Positions 9,198 to 16,980 of a DNA stretch of 64,000 nucleotides are shown here, piece by piece. Position numbers and translations under genes: made by a program. How positions within the stretch are numbered: position 1 is the first letter of the stretch; each line of letters opens with the position of its first letter. The notes under the pieces are model-generated. The model was not told the origin of the DNA, made no database searches, and saw only the letters and a program-made list of their open reading frames with translations. Source of the DNA: Burkholderia arboris (GTDB taxonomy: Bacteria > Pseudomonadota > Gammaproteobacteria > Burkholderiales > Burkholderiaceae); NCBI RefSeq assembly GCF_902499125.1, contig NZ_CABVPX010000008.1, positions 1 to 64,000 of the forward strand, given 5' to 3'.

Positions 9198-9257
9198 ATA
9201 CTGTCATTTATCTCAGAGGCATTTCGCATAGTGAATATCTGTGATTTCCGACAGTAT
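9198..9257. promoter_or_regulatory. Divergent promoter region with inverted ATACTGTC/GACAGTAT sites
   Basis: Between the divergent DAHP synthase (start 9127) and thioesterase (start 9334) genes, ATACTGTC (9198-9205) is repeated inverted as GACAGTAT (9250-9257). A closer dyad, CTGT-N8-ACAG, lies at 9239-9254. The half-site resembles lux-box halves (CTGT/ACAG) but the spacing is shorter than the usual N10. The LuxR-type HTH protein encoded at 9817-10068 is a candidate binder. Confidence 0.4.
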
Positions 9258-9333
9258 TCCGATATGCGGATCGCGTCTAACTTAACTCCTGAACAAACAC
9301 GTTCACACCTGCTGTTCTGCCAAGGAGCCTGTA

Positions 9334-9774
9334 ATGACAAGAAAATATTTCGAGACCCGAATCGACGTGAAGTATCGGGAGACGGACGCGATGGGCCATG
9401 TGAGCAGCCCGGTCTATTACGATTATCTGCAGCACGCCTACCTGACCTACATGCACGATCTGCTCGATCTGCCGTATTCGGAAAAGCTGCCGCACATCAT
9501 GGTCAAGACCTCGTGTGAGTATCTGAAGCCCGCTCAGTACGGCGATACGATCACGGTGCGCAGCAGCGTCACGCGCTTCGGCTCGAAGAGCTTCGAACTG
9601 GAATACCTGATGGTGCGCGACGGGCAGACGGCCGACGAGGATTCGGCCGACGATCAGGCCGTGGTCGCGCGGGCCGTGTCCACCCACGTGATGTTCGACT
9701 ACGGCAGCAAGACCACCGTGCCGGTGCCGGAAGAGTTCAGGACGCGCGTGCTGTCGTTTCAGGGCGCGATCTGA
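9334..9774 (+). CDS. Hot-dog acyl-CoA thioesterase, 4HBT/YbgC type
   Basis: 146 residues with the family signature YRETDAMGHVSSPVYYDYLQHAY, where the aspartate is the expected catalytic residue. It would hydrolyse an acyl- or aroyl-CoA thioester in the cytoplasm. The ATG has a strong AAGGAG site 6 bp upstream. It is divergent from the DAHP synthase/oxygenase operon across a 206-bp regulatory gap and so is probably co-regulated. It may release an aromatic acid that the oxygenase uses, or the end product (inference). Confidence 0.87.
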   Translation: MTRKYFETRIDVKYRETDAMGHVSSPVYYDYLQHAYLTYMHDLLDLPYSEKLPHIMVKTSCEYLKPAQYGDTITVRSSVTRFGSKSFELEYLMVRDGQTADEDSADDQAVVARAVSTHVMFDYGSKTTVPVPEEFRTRVLSFQGAI

Positions 9775-9816
9775 TGGCGCAACCGGGGAGGCCGCGGACG
9801 GGCGCCCCGGTGCCGT

Positions 9817-10068
9817 TCATGCAAACACGATCAGACCCATCAACACGGCTTTCACGACCGCGTTGGTCTTGTTCGACGCATTGAGCTTCACGATCGATCT
9901 CGAAATATGGAAATTGATCGTCCGCTCGGTCAAGCCGAGAATGATGCCGATCTCATACGCGGTCTTCCCCTCCGCCGCCCAGCGCAACACTTCGCATTCA
10001 CGCATGCTGAGGGTGACATCCTCGGGAGTCGCTATATTCGCCGCAAACTGAACCATTCGTTTCCCCAT
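9817..10068 (-). CDS. Stand-alone LuxR-type HTH protein
   Basis: Only 83 residues. A LuxR/GerE helix-turn-helix fills nearly the whole protein, from LSMRECEVLRWAAEGKTAYEI through LTERTINFHISRSIVKLNA to NKTNAVVKA. That sequence is closest to the C-terminal domains of quorum-sensing LuxR proteins, but the acyl-homoserine-lactone domain is absent and no upstream frame continues it. It is convergent with the thioesterase gene. It probably binds DNA constitutively or as a dimer partner and may control the divergent oxygenase/thioesterase promoter. The start is the ATG at 10068; an AT-rich leader precedes it. Confidence 0.8.
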   Translation of the reverse strand: MGKRMVQFAANIATPEDVTLSMRECEVLRWAAEGKTAYEIGIILGLTERTINFHISRSIVKLNASNKTNAVVKAVLMGLIVFA

Positions 10069-10344
10069 CCAAAATAAGACGCCAATATTTCAGATTCACG
10101 ATTTCCAATGTTCACCTCAATTCACATACCCCTCGGATTGGATATTTATTATTTAAAGGCTCCACGAATGTTCGGCGAATTCAAAAGCAAAGGCTGCCCT
10201 ACCTATTATCTCCGGTGTTGTTCGAACGGAATCGAGCATACCTAATCGATTTACGGTTCGGAAGATGCACGACACGCAATATATCAATGACGTTGACGCA
10301 CGCCACCAGCATTGCACGACGCGTCACATCGAAGCGGCGCGCCG

Positions 10345-11259
10345 CTAGCGGGCGATCGTGTCGGCAACACGTGGCGCGCAGATATTGCGCACGCAATCGC
10401 GCAGCCATCGATGCGCGGGGTCGCGATCGAAACGCGGGTGCCAGATCTGCGAGACCGTCAGGTCCGCGATCGCCAGCGGCAACGTAAAGCTGTGCATGCC
10501 GGCGCGGGACCGCTCGGTTTGCCGCTCCGGCACGTTGGCAACGAAATCCGAGCTGCGCGCGAGCGACAGCGCGGTCGGGAAGCTCGACACGACGGTGGTC
10601 ACCGAGCGCGCGACACCGAGCGATTCGAGCAGTGCGTCGATCGGGCCGTGGAATTGCCCGCGGCGCGACACGCTCACCTGCGGAAACGACGCGAAGCGCT
10701 CCGGCGTGACTTCGCCGGTCGCGAGCGGATGATCCATGCGGACCACGCCGATGAAACGGTCGCGAAACAGCGCCTGCACGCGCAACTCCGGTCCGGCCTG
10801 CCCGATCACGCCGACTTCGAGATCGATGTCGCCGTTGCGCAGCGCATCGACATGCTTGTTGGGTTTGGGTGCGAAGCGCAGCCGCACGTCGGGCGCCGTG
10901 CGCGACGCATGCTCGAGCAGCGCCGGCGCAAACGTTTCGACGAACGCCTCGTTCGCGCGGATCGAGAACGTGCGCTTGAGCGTGCTCATGTCGACCCGCT
11001 CGCACGGACACATGACCGAGTGCGCTTCCACGACGAGCGCATGCACCCGGTCGCGCAACTCGAGCGCACGCGGGGTCGGGACCAGATCGCGCCCTGCCCG
11101 CACCAGCAACGGATCGCCCGTCATCACCCGCAGCCGCGCGAGCGAGCGGCTGAGTGCGGACGGACTGAGGCCGAGCGCGTTGGCCGCGCCCACCACACTG
11201 TTCTCGGACAGCAATGCGTCCAGAACGACAAGAAGATTGAGGTCAATGGAAGTCGCCAT
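10345..11259 (-). CDS. LysR-family transcriptional regulator, NodD-like
   Basis: 304 residues. The winged HTH occupies the first about 65 (LNLLVVLDALLSENSVVGAANALGLSPSALSRSLARLR), followed by the VRAGRDLVPTPRA link and a periplasmic-binding-like effector domain. The pattern is that of the NodD/NahR/LinR branch, whose members often sense aromatic compounds. It stands between the oxygenase cluster and the TSUP gene without an obvious divergent partner. It could regulate the adjacent aromatic genes. Confidence 0.88.
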   Translation of the reverse strand: MATSIDLNLLVVLDALLSENSVVGAANALGLSPSALSRSLARLRVMTGDPLLVRAGRDLVPTPRALELRDRVHALVVEAHSVMCPCERVDMSTLKRTFSIRANEAFVETFAPALLEHASRTAPDVRLRFAPKPNKHVDALRNGDIDLEVGVIGQAGPELRVQALFRDRFIGVVRMDHPLATGEVTPERFASFPQVSVSRRGQFHGPIDALLESLGVARSVTTVVSSFPTALSLARSSDFVANVPERQTERSRAGMHSFTLPLAIADLTVSQIWHPRFDRDPAHRWLRDCVRNICAPRVADTIAR

Positions 11260-11445
11260 GTTGCGCCCATGCTGTGCTGTCGGAACTGGCCGGCCGATGG
11301 GCCAACGGCATCGTGCCTCGGGCGTATGTGCTCCGTGATCGCGCTAGACCGGAAATCGGCAGTCGCGCCGCCGAGCTTGACGCACGACCGTGCGTCCGCC
11401 GAAGAGGCGTGCGGTGAATGGCGGGGAGGATTTGTGCCGCTGAGA

Positions 11446-11501
11446 AAATCCGCTGCGGATTTATTGCACTTGTGAACGATTGTGCACCGCGCTGCAATAA
11501 A
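11446..11501. promoter_or_regulatory. Nested inverted repeats upstream of the LysR gene
   Basis: AAATCCGCTGCGGATTT (11446-11462) is a perfect 7-3-7 palindrome. Immediately next, TTTATTGCA (11460-11468) is mirrored by TGCAATAAA (11493-11501) across 24 bp, with an inner TGCAC/GTGCA dyad. They lie about 190 bp upstream of the LysR start at 11259 and look like regulator sites. The surrounding 11260-12106 stretch (847 bp) contains no gene I can support. Confidence 0.45.
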
Positions 11502-12106
11502 TCGCAACCCGATGCGATGCACATTCGATTTAAATGAAATGATGCGCACGAATGAACAATAAAACTAACCGATTCAATTGCGCCGACCCACGAATCCCTC
11601 GCGCAGGCCGGCCAAGCAAAGCCTGCGCCAGGCACGCCAGGCGCGGCCCGCCCGCGCCGATTCCGGGTGCGGTACCGCACATTCTGCGCATCGCGACCGA
11701 ATGACAGAACTTTTAAACTCCTCTATTGACATTGACACCGGCATTCCGATTTATCACTCGCCCGTTTCACAAAACAAATCCCGATCGGGCAATTTGCGCG
11801 TGCGTCCCTGCGATCCGGGAAAATCCGTTTGATTGCCCGTCCAGCCCCCTTTTCGACTCGATCGCCATTGCGCGACAATACGGCCGGCGCGACGCATCCG
11901 CCCTGCCCGCGCGCGCCTGCGTGCGTCTATGCATGAACCCCGACACCGCTCCGCACGTTCGTGTTGCGCGCCGATCCGACGCACGGTAGCCGCTGCATCG
12001 CCCCGGCAACCGTTTCCCGCAACCGCGATCCTGCATTACCATCGTGCGTCCGCCGCGTTTGCCCGTTTACGGCAAGCGAGCCCGCCACCTTTCCCGTTGC
12101 GCACCG

Positions 12107-12844
12107 ATGCTCGCTCTCGTCATCCTTGCCGGCCTCTGGGCCGGCCTGCAGAACACCCTCGCCGGCGGCGGCTCGTTCGTCACGCTGCCCGCGCTGATCG
12201 TGTCGGGCATGTCGCCGCTCGCGGCGAACATCACGTCGACGGTCGCGCTGTTTCCCGCGCAGGTCACGACGGGCTGGGCGAGCCGGAAAATGGTGCGCGG
12301 CGCGGGCAAGCTGTCGTTTCGCGCGCTGTTCGTGATCAGCGTGATCGGCGGTGCGCTGGGCGGCCTGCTGTTGCTGAAGACGCCGTCGTCGATCTTTTCG
12401 CGCCTCGTGCCGTGGCTCGTGCTGTTCGCGACGATCGTGTTCGCGTGGGGCAGCTTCTTCCGCAAGCCGCGCGAAGGCGCGGCGCACCTCGGCACCGTCC
12501 CCGCCGCGATCTCGCAGTTCATGATCGCGATCTACGGCGGCTACTTCGGCGGCGGGCTCGGTTTCCTGATGATGGCCGTGCTGACGATGGCCGGCCTGTC
12601 TCCGCGTCACGCGATGTCGACGAAGAACGCGCTCGCCGGCGTGATGAACGCATCGGCCGTCGTGCTGTTCGTGACCTCGCCGCACCTGCACTGGGGCTCG
12701 GCGCTCGCGCTCGGCGGCGGCGCGATCGTCGGCGGGCTGCTCGGCACGTGGGCGCTGCATCGCGTGAACGAACGCGTCCTGCGGATCGGGATCGTCTGCA
12801 TCGGTGTCGTGCTGACCGTCGGGTTGTTCGTCAAGCCGATCTGA
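12107..12844 (+). CDS. TSUP (TauE/SafE) family permease
   Basis: 245-residue inner membrane protein with about eight hydrophobic segments. It starts MLALVILAGLWAGLQNTLAGGGSFVTLPAL, the TSUP first repeat, and the second repeat contains ISQFMIAIYGGYFGGGLGFLMMAVLTMAG. The family moves sulfite, sulfoacetate, taurine or other organic anions; the substrate here is unknown. An in-frame ATG at 12044 would add 21 basic residues. I prefer 12107 because the signal-anchor begins there, though neither start has a clear ribosome site. Confidence 0.85.
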   Translation: MLALVILAGLWAGLQNTLAGGGSFVTLPALIVSGMSPLAANITSTVALFPAQVTTGWASRKMVRGAGKLSFRALFVISVIGGALGGLLLLKTPSSIFSRLVPWLVLFATIVFAWGSFFRKPREGAAHLGTVPAAISQFMIAIYGGYFGGGLGFLMMAVLTMAGLSPRHAMSTKNALAGVMNASAVVLFVTSPHLHWGSALALGGGAIVGGLLGTWALHRVNERVLRIGIVCIGVVLTVGLFVKPI

Positions 12845-13035
12845 CGCTGAAACGGCCGGCGCCGGCGCACCGGCATCCGCTCCGCCGCCATGGCTTCGCG
12901 AACATAGACGCGATATCCGATCCGTTATGAGGCCCGCCGCACAAGGGCCTCCCGAACGGCCTCGGCGATTCGCTCGATTGACGGTCGAAATATCGCTGCG
13001 TATACATCGGTGAACGATACCCCACGGCAGCCGGC

Positions 13036-13977
13036 ATGTCCCGATACGTCATCGACGCACATCTTCTGAAGATTCTTCATACGCTCATCACCGAATCGAG
13101 CGTCTCGCGAACCGCGGTCCTGCTCGGGCAATCGCAACCGACCATCAGCGTCGCATTGCGACGGCTGCGCGCGATCACCGGCGATCCGCTGCTGGTACGC
13201 AGCGGCAGCCGGATGGTGCCGACCAGTCATGCGCTCACGCTCGTCGAGCCGCTCGACCAGGCGCTCGCCGGCATCGCGGCCGTGCTGAATCCCGCGAGCA
13301 CGTTCGATCCTGCCACAACGCGCCGCACGTTCCGCATCGGCTCCCCCGACTATCTCGACGTGTTCTTCCTGCCCGCGATCGTCGATGCGTTCAAGCACGA
13401 GGCGCCGGGCGCGCGCATCGAGTTCCAGCACCTGATGACCGTGGACGGCGGATACGAACACGCGCTCGAAAGCGGCACGCTCGACCTGGCGGTCGGCAAC
13501 TGGAGCACGCCACCGCAGCAACTGCATCTGCAGCCGCTGTGCCGCGACGATCTCGTGTGCGTGCTGCGGGACGATCACCCGATCCGGCCCGGCCGGCTCA
13601 CTGCGGACGTCTACCGCGAAGCCGATCATCTCGGCGTGACCACCCATCATGCGACCGGGCTCGGTACGATCGACCGCGAACTCGCGCGCGGCGGCCTGTC
13701 GAGGAACGTCACGACGACGATGCCCTATTTCGGCATGGCGCCGTACGTGCTGATGCGCTCGAACCTGCTGTTCACGACGACGCGCACGCTCGCGATGCAC
13801 TCCTGCAGCCTGCTGCCGCTGCGCATCGAGCCGATTCCGTGCGCGCCGCAGGCGTTGACCTACTACCAGCTCTGGCACGACCGCACGCATCGCAGCGCCG
13901 CCGCAGTCTGGTTGCGGCGCCTCGTGTCCGGCGTCGCGAAAAAGCTGGTGCCCGAAAGCGCCCGCCATCCGCATTGA
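13036..13977 (+). CDS. LysR-family transcriptional regulator
   Basis: 313 residues, with an N-terminal winged HTH (LLKILHTLITESSVSRTAVLLGQSQPTISVALRRLR) and an effector domain starting near TFRIGSPDYLDVFFLPAIV. It belongs to the NodD/PnbR-like branch that often responds to aromatic acids. It is convergent with the Rieske/rubredoxin operon that ends at 14137 and is the most likely local regulator of it. The short 3' gap carries a terminator for the opposite operon. Confidence 0.88.
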   Translation: MSRYVIDAHLLKILHTLITESSVSRTAVLLGQSQPTISVALRRLRAITGDPLLVRSGSRMVPTSHALTLVEPLDQALAGIAAVLNPASTFDPATTRRTFRIGSPDYLDVFFLPAIVDAFKHEAPGARIEFQHLMTVDGGYEHALESGTLDLAVGNWSTPPQQLHLQPLCRDDLVCVLRDDHPIRPGRLTADVYREADHLGVTTHHATGLGTIDRELARGGLSRNVTTTMPYFGMAPYVLMRSNLLFTTTRTLAMHSCSLLPLRIEPIPCAPQALTYYQLWHDRTHRSAAAVWLRRLVSGVAKKLVPESARHPH

Positions 13978-13988
13978 CAGACAAAAAA

Positions 13989-14010
13989 GCCGCGAGCAAA
14001 CGCTCGCGGC
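13989..14010 (-). terminator. Rho-independent terminator of the Rieske/rubredoxin operon
   Basis: Stem GCCGCGAGC (13989-13997) pairs with GCTCGCGGC (14002-14010) around an AAAC loop. On the minus strand the stem is followed by six T (A-run at 13983-13988). It lies about 125 bp beyond the reductase stop at 14137 and only a few bases after the LysR stop. Confidence 0.85.
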
Positions 14011-14136
14011 GAACAACGAACGGATCCGCGCATCATCGTGCGGGTCGCGTCCGCGACAGGGGTCGGTCAGCGAAGAGGCTGCCTGTCGAAGGCGCATCTG
14101 GAGAAGCGCCCTGTCAGGTCCGGCGCGACGCGCGGG

Positions 14137-15327
14137 CTAGTTCGCCGCGTCGCCGGCCATCGTCTTCAGCAGCGCGGCTTTTTCCGCCGTGGCCGCGTCG
14201 AGCAGCGCAAAGCCCGTGATGCGCCCGGAATCCGGATCCGCACAAAGCGCACGCGTCGCGTGCGGCGCATCGCCGATCCCGACCTCCGTGGTCCAGCGGC
14301 CGCCACCGTCCGCCGCGACGACCACCGCCGGAATCGCCGGCGTCTTGACGACGATCGGCATCACCGGAAAGGCCACGCGCGTCGGCGTGCCGTGCAGGCA
14401 CTGCGCGAGCGCGCGGGCCGCGTGCATGATCGGCAGCACATAGGGCCGGACACGCCCGTCGATCGCGGCGCAGTCGCCGAGCGCAAAAATGTCCGGTGCG
14501 CTGGTACGACACCATGCGTCGGTCACGATCCCGTCCGCGACGTCGAGCCCCGCGTCCCGCGCCAGCGCGATTCTCGGCGCGAGTCCGACCGCCGAGATCA
14601 CGAGATCGGCTTCGACCTGCCCGCCGTCCGTCAGCGCAAGCCGGTACCCGCGTGCAAGACGCGCAATCGACTGCACGACCGTGCCGAGTCGCAACTGCAC
14701 GCCCGCGTCGCTCAGCGCCTGCCCGAACACGCGCCCGGCCTCCGCCGGCAGCAGCCGCGACAGCGGCGCGTCCGCCGGGTCGATCACGGTGACCGTCAGC
14801 CCTGCCGCCACCAGGTCGTTCGCGAATTCGCAGCCGATGAGCCCCGCGCCGAGCATCGCGACCGAGCGGCAGTCGCGCAGCCCGCCGCGAAAACGCGCGT
14901 AGTCGGCCAGGTCGTTGATCGACAGGACATCGTCCGCACCCTCGCCTTCGCAGCGCACCCGCCGCGCGTCCGCGCCGGTTGCGAGAACGAGCGCGCGATA
15001 ACGCTGCACGTCCCCGTCGTCGAGCACGATCTCGTGCTTCGTCGAATCGATCCGCCGCACGGCGCATTGCGTCCGGATCGTGGCGCGCAACTGGTCCGCC
15101 ATCGTCCGCGCATCGGCCATCGCCAGCTGGTCGGGCGTCTTGCGTTGCGCAAGCGCGTTCGACAGCGCCGGTTTCGAATAGAAACGCCCGTCGTCGCGGC
15201 TGATCATCACGAGCGGCGTGTCGCCGTCGAGCTTGCGCCACTCGCGCGCCACCGTATAGCCGGCGAGGCCCGTGCCGACGATGACGACCGGGTCGCGCGG
15301 GTTCCCTGAGGTTGCGTTTGCATTCAT
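14137..15327 (-). CDS. FAD-dependent rubredoxin/ferredoxin reductase
   Basis: 396 residues with two Rossmann folds: the FAD site VGTGLAG (residues 17-23), the NAD(P)H site MLGAGLIGCEFAND, and a second FAD contact, DIFALGDCAAI. The C-terminal domain (VGIGDAPHATRAL... ITGFALLDAATAEK) is of the rubredoxin-reductase type. Its ATG overlaps the rubredoxin stop by 4 bp. It would pass electrons from NADH to the rubredoxin and then to the Rieske oxygenase. It may also serve the reductase-less oxygenase at 5.8-8.0 kb. Confidence 0.9.
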   Translation of the reverse strand: MNANATSGNPRDPVVIVGTGLAGYTVAREWRKLDGDTPLVMISRDDGRFYSKPALSNALAQRKTPDQLAMADARTMADQLRATIRTQCAVRRIDSTKHEIVLDDGDVQRYRALVLATGADARRVRCEGEGADDVLSINDLADYARFRGGLRDCRSVAMLGAGLIGCEFANDLVAAGLTVTVIDPADAPLSRLLPAEAGRVFGQALSDAGVQLRLGTVVQSIARLARGYRLALTDGGQVEADLVISAVGLAPRIALARDAGLDVADGIVTDAWCRTSAPDIFALGDCAAIDGRVRPYVLPIMHAARALAQCLHGTPTRVAFPVMPIVVKTPAIPAVVVAADGGGRWTTEVGIGDAPHATRALCADPDSGRITGFALLDAATAEKAALLKTMAGDAAN

Positions 15328-15494
15328 GCCGGCACCACCTGCATATCGAAATCGTGCTTGCCGGTTGCGCAGTCCGGACACATCCAGTCGTCCGGCACGT
15401 CTTCCCAGCGCGTACCGGGCGCGATTCCGTGCTGCGGCAAGCCTTCCGCCTCGTCGTATCGAAACCCGCAAATCACGCATTCCCAGATCTTCAT
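15324..15494 (-). CDS. Rubredoxin
   Basis: 56-residue one-iron electron carrier. The four ligands are C6-x2-C9 (CVICG) and C39-x2-C42 (CPDC), and the fold-typical ...APGTRWEDVPDDWMCP is intact. It is encoded between the Rieske oxygenase gene (20-bp gap) and the reductase gene (4-bp overlap). Rubredoxins of this type normally serve AlkB alkane hydroxylases; no alkB is in the window. Confidence 0.95.
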   Translation of the reverse strand: MKIWECVICGFRYDEAEGLPQHGIAPGTRWEDVPDDWMCPDCATGKHDFDMQVVPA

Positions 15495-15513
15495 CGTCTC
15501 TCCCGTGGGCGGT

Positions 15514-16569
15514 TCAGCGCGCATAAGCCTGGCCGAGCCCGAGTTCGCCGAGCGCGCGCCGATACGCGCCCGACGACCGATCGGCGGGGATCGGCGCTTC
15601 GTGCGCGCGGTCGATCGGCAGATCTTCCGGGCACTGTTGCTCGACGATCTCGCGATCTTCCTCGAAGACCTGGCGATTGAACGCATAGACGTCATCGAGC
15701 GGCAGGTCGTGATCGAAATTGCGCGCGATCGGCACGAACAGGCGCGTGAGACGCGCGGAAACGGGGCTGGCCGCATTCAGGATCGCGAGCCGGCCGCCTT
15801 CCGGAAAATGCACGGTGAGGCGCGCGAAGAACGGCACGTCGACCTCGAACACGCGCCGCCACAGAAAACCGTCGGGCGCGCGATGCTGCATCGACTTCGG
15901 GAAGTTGCTGACCGTGCTGACGTATTCGGCGTGCAGGCCGTTGTCGCGCCGTTCCACCGAGTACTGCGGCACGACCGGATTGCGGCGGTCGGCAAAGCTC
16001 TCGTGGTGAATCCACGCGAAATGCGCGACGTCGATGAAGCCTTCGGTCTGCCGGCCGGCCGATGCCTGGATATCGATCGACGGCGGCAGGATCTGCTGGA
16101 AGCCCGCCGTGTCCCACGCGGGAAAATCCGGCAGCGGCAGTTCGCCGCCGCCCAGCGACACCCACACCAGTCCGTACGCCTGCCGCGCGGCGTAGGTCGT
16201 CAAGCACAGACGCTCCGGAATCGGGCCGTCGGGCTGCGACGGAATGCGCACGCACTTGCCGTCCGCCGCGTATTCGAGGCCGTGATACGGGCACACGAGC
16301 CGGTCGTCGACCACCCAGCCGCGGCTCAGCGGCGCGCCGCGGTGCGGGCATACGTCGCGTGCGGCGACGATCGCGCCGCCGGAACGGAACAGCACGACGC
16401 GCTCGTCGAGCAGCGTCACGGCGAGCGGACGGTCGGTCACGTCGTTCGCGAATGCGACCGGATGCCAGTAGCGGCTCAGGATTTCCCAATCGCGCACGTC
16501 GAACGTGCAATGGCGGGGCGGAACCGGCGCGCGTGACCGCGTCAGCGGCACGACCTGGGTAGGCGTCAT
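15514..16569 (-). CDS. Rieske non-haem iron oxygenase, single-component terminal type
   Basis: 351 residues. Rieske ligands are C74-x-H76 (CPH) and C93-x2-H96 (CPYH). The iron triad candidate is D180, H183 and H188 in FIDVAHFAWIHH. It resembles the vanillate demethylase / PAO / phthalate-type homomultimeric oxygenases, which hydroxylate, demethylate or oxidise an amine. The ATG at 16569 has GGAGAC 9 bp upstream; an in-frame ATG at 16641 adds a low-complexity leader and is less likely. First gene of an operon with rubredoxin and its reductase. The substrate is unknown. Confidence 0.9.
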   Translation of the reverse strand: MTPTQVVPLTRSRAPVPPRHCTFDVRDWEILSRYWHPVAFANDVTDRPLAVTLLDERVVLFRSGGAIVAARDVCPHRGAPLSRGWVVDDRLVCPYHGLEYAADGKCVRIPSQPDGPIPERLCLTTYAARQAYGLVWVSLGGGELPLPDFPAWDTAGFQQILPPSIDIQASAGRQTEGFIDVAHFAWIHHESFADRRNPVVPQYSVERRDNGLHAEYVSTVSNFPKSMQHRAPDGFLWRRVFEVDVPFFARLTVHFPEGGRLAILNAASPVSARLTRLFVPIARNFDHDLPLDDVYAFNRQVFEEDREIVEQQCPEDLPIDRAHEAPIPADRSSGAYRRALGELGLGQAYAR

Positions 16570-16980
16570 ACGTGTCTCCATCGATGCGTTGTCGTCGACG
16601 CGGCCACCGCCGAACCTGCCGACGTCACCGCGTGAATGCAACGATATCCAGAGACCGCCGCTGCTCCCATCGCCGCGCCTTCATGTAGTTCATGTCGACG
16701 CGGGCATGGACGAACCGGCAATTGATGAGCAAACCGCAAGACGTCTTTCGCATATCTCGTTTGCCGTCGCGGCGGTGTCCGCCCACAATCCGGTGTTGCC
16801 GTCGTCATCGCCCTCTCGCGGGCACCGACCGGCGCACCGTGGCCGTCATTCCGATTCACCGCCGGCGGCCGCGCACATCGCGTCACACACGCTCCCCCGA
16901 CATCGGCGCCCCTGCGGCGGCAGAACGTTGCCGCCGCGCCGTCCGATGCGTTCCCGGCCAACAATAACTAGAGGTAGGAG
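16570..16980. other. Divergent intergenic region between oxygenase and permease genes
   Basis: About 410 bp separate the Rieske oxygenase start from the APC permease start. It must hold both promoters. I see no gene, and no clear palindrome beyond the GAGGTAGGAG ribosome site directly before 16981. Confidence 0.4.

Noticed and set aside
9239-9254. A canonical lux box
   Set aside because: CTGT-N8-ACAG is two bases shorter in the centre than the usual N10 box. Kept only as a weak candidate site.
11701-11832. A small plus-strand frame beginning MTELLNSSIDIDTG
   Set aside because: No ribosome site and no recognisable family. It lies in a gene-free gap where such frames occur by chance.
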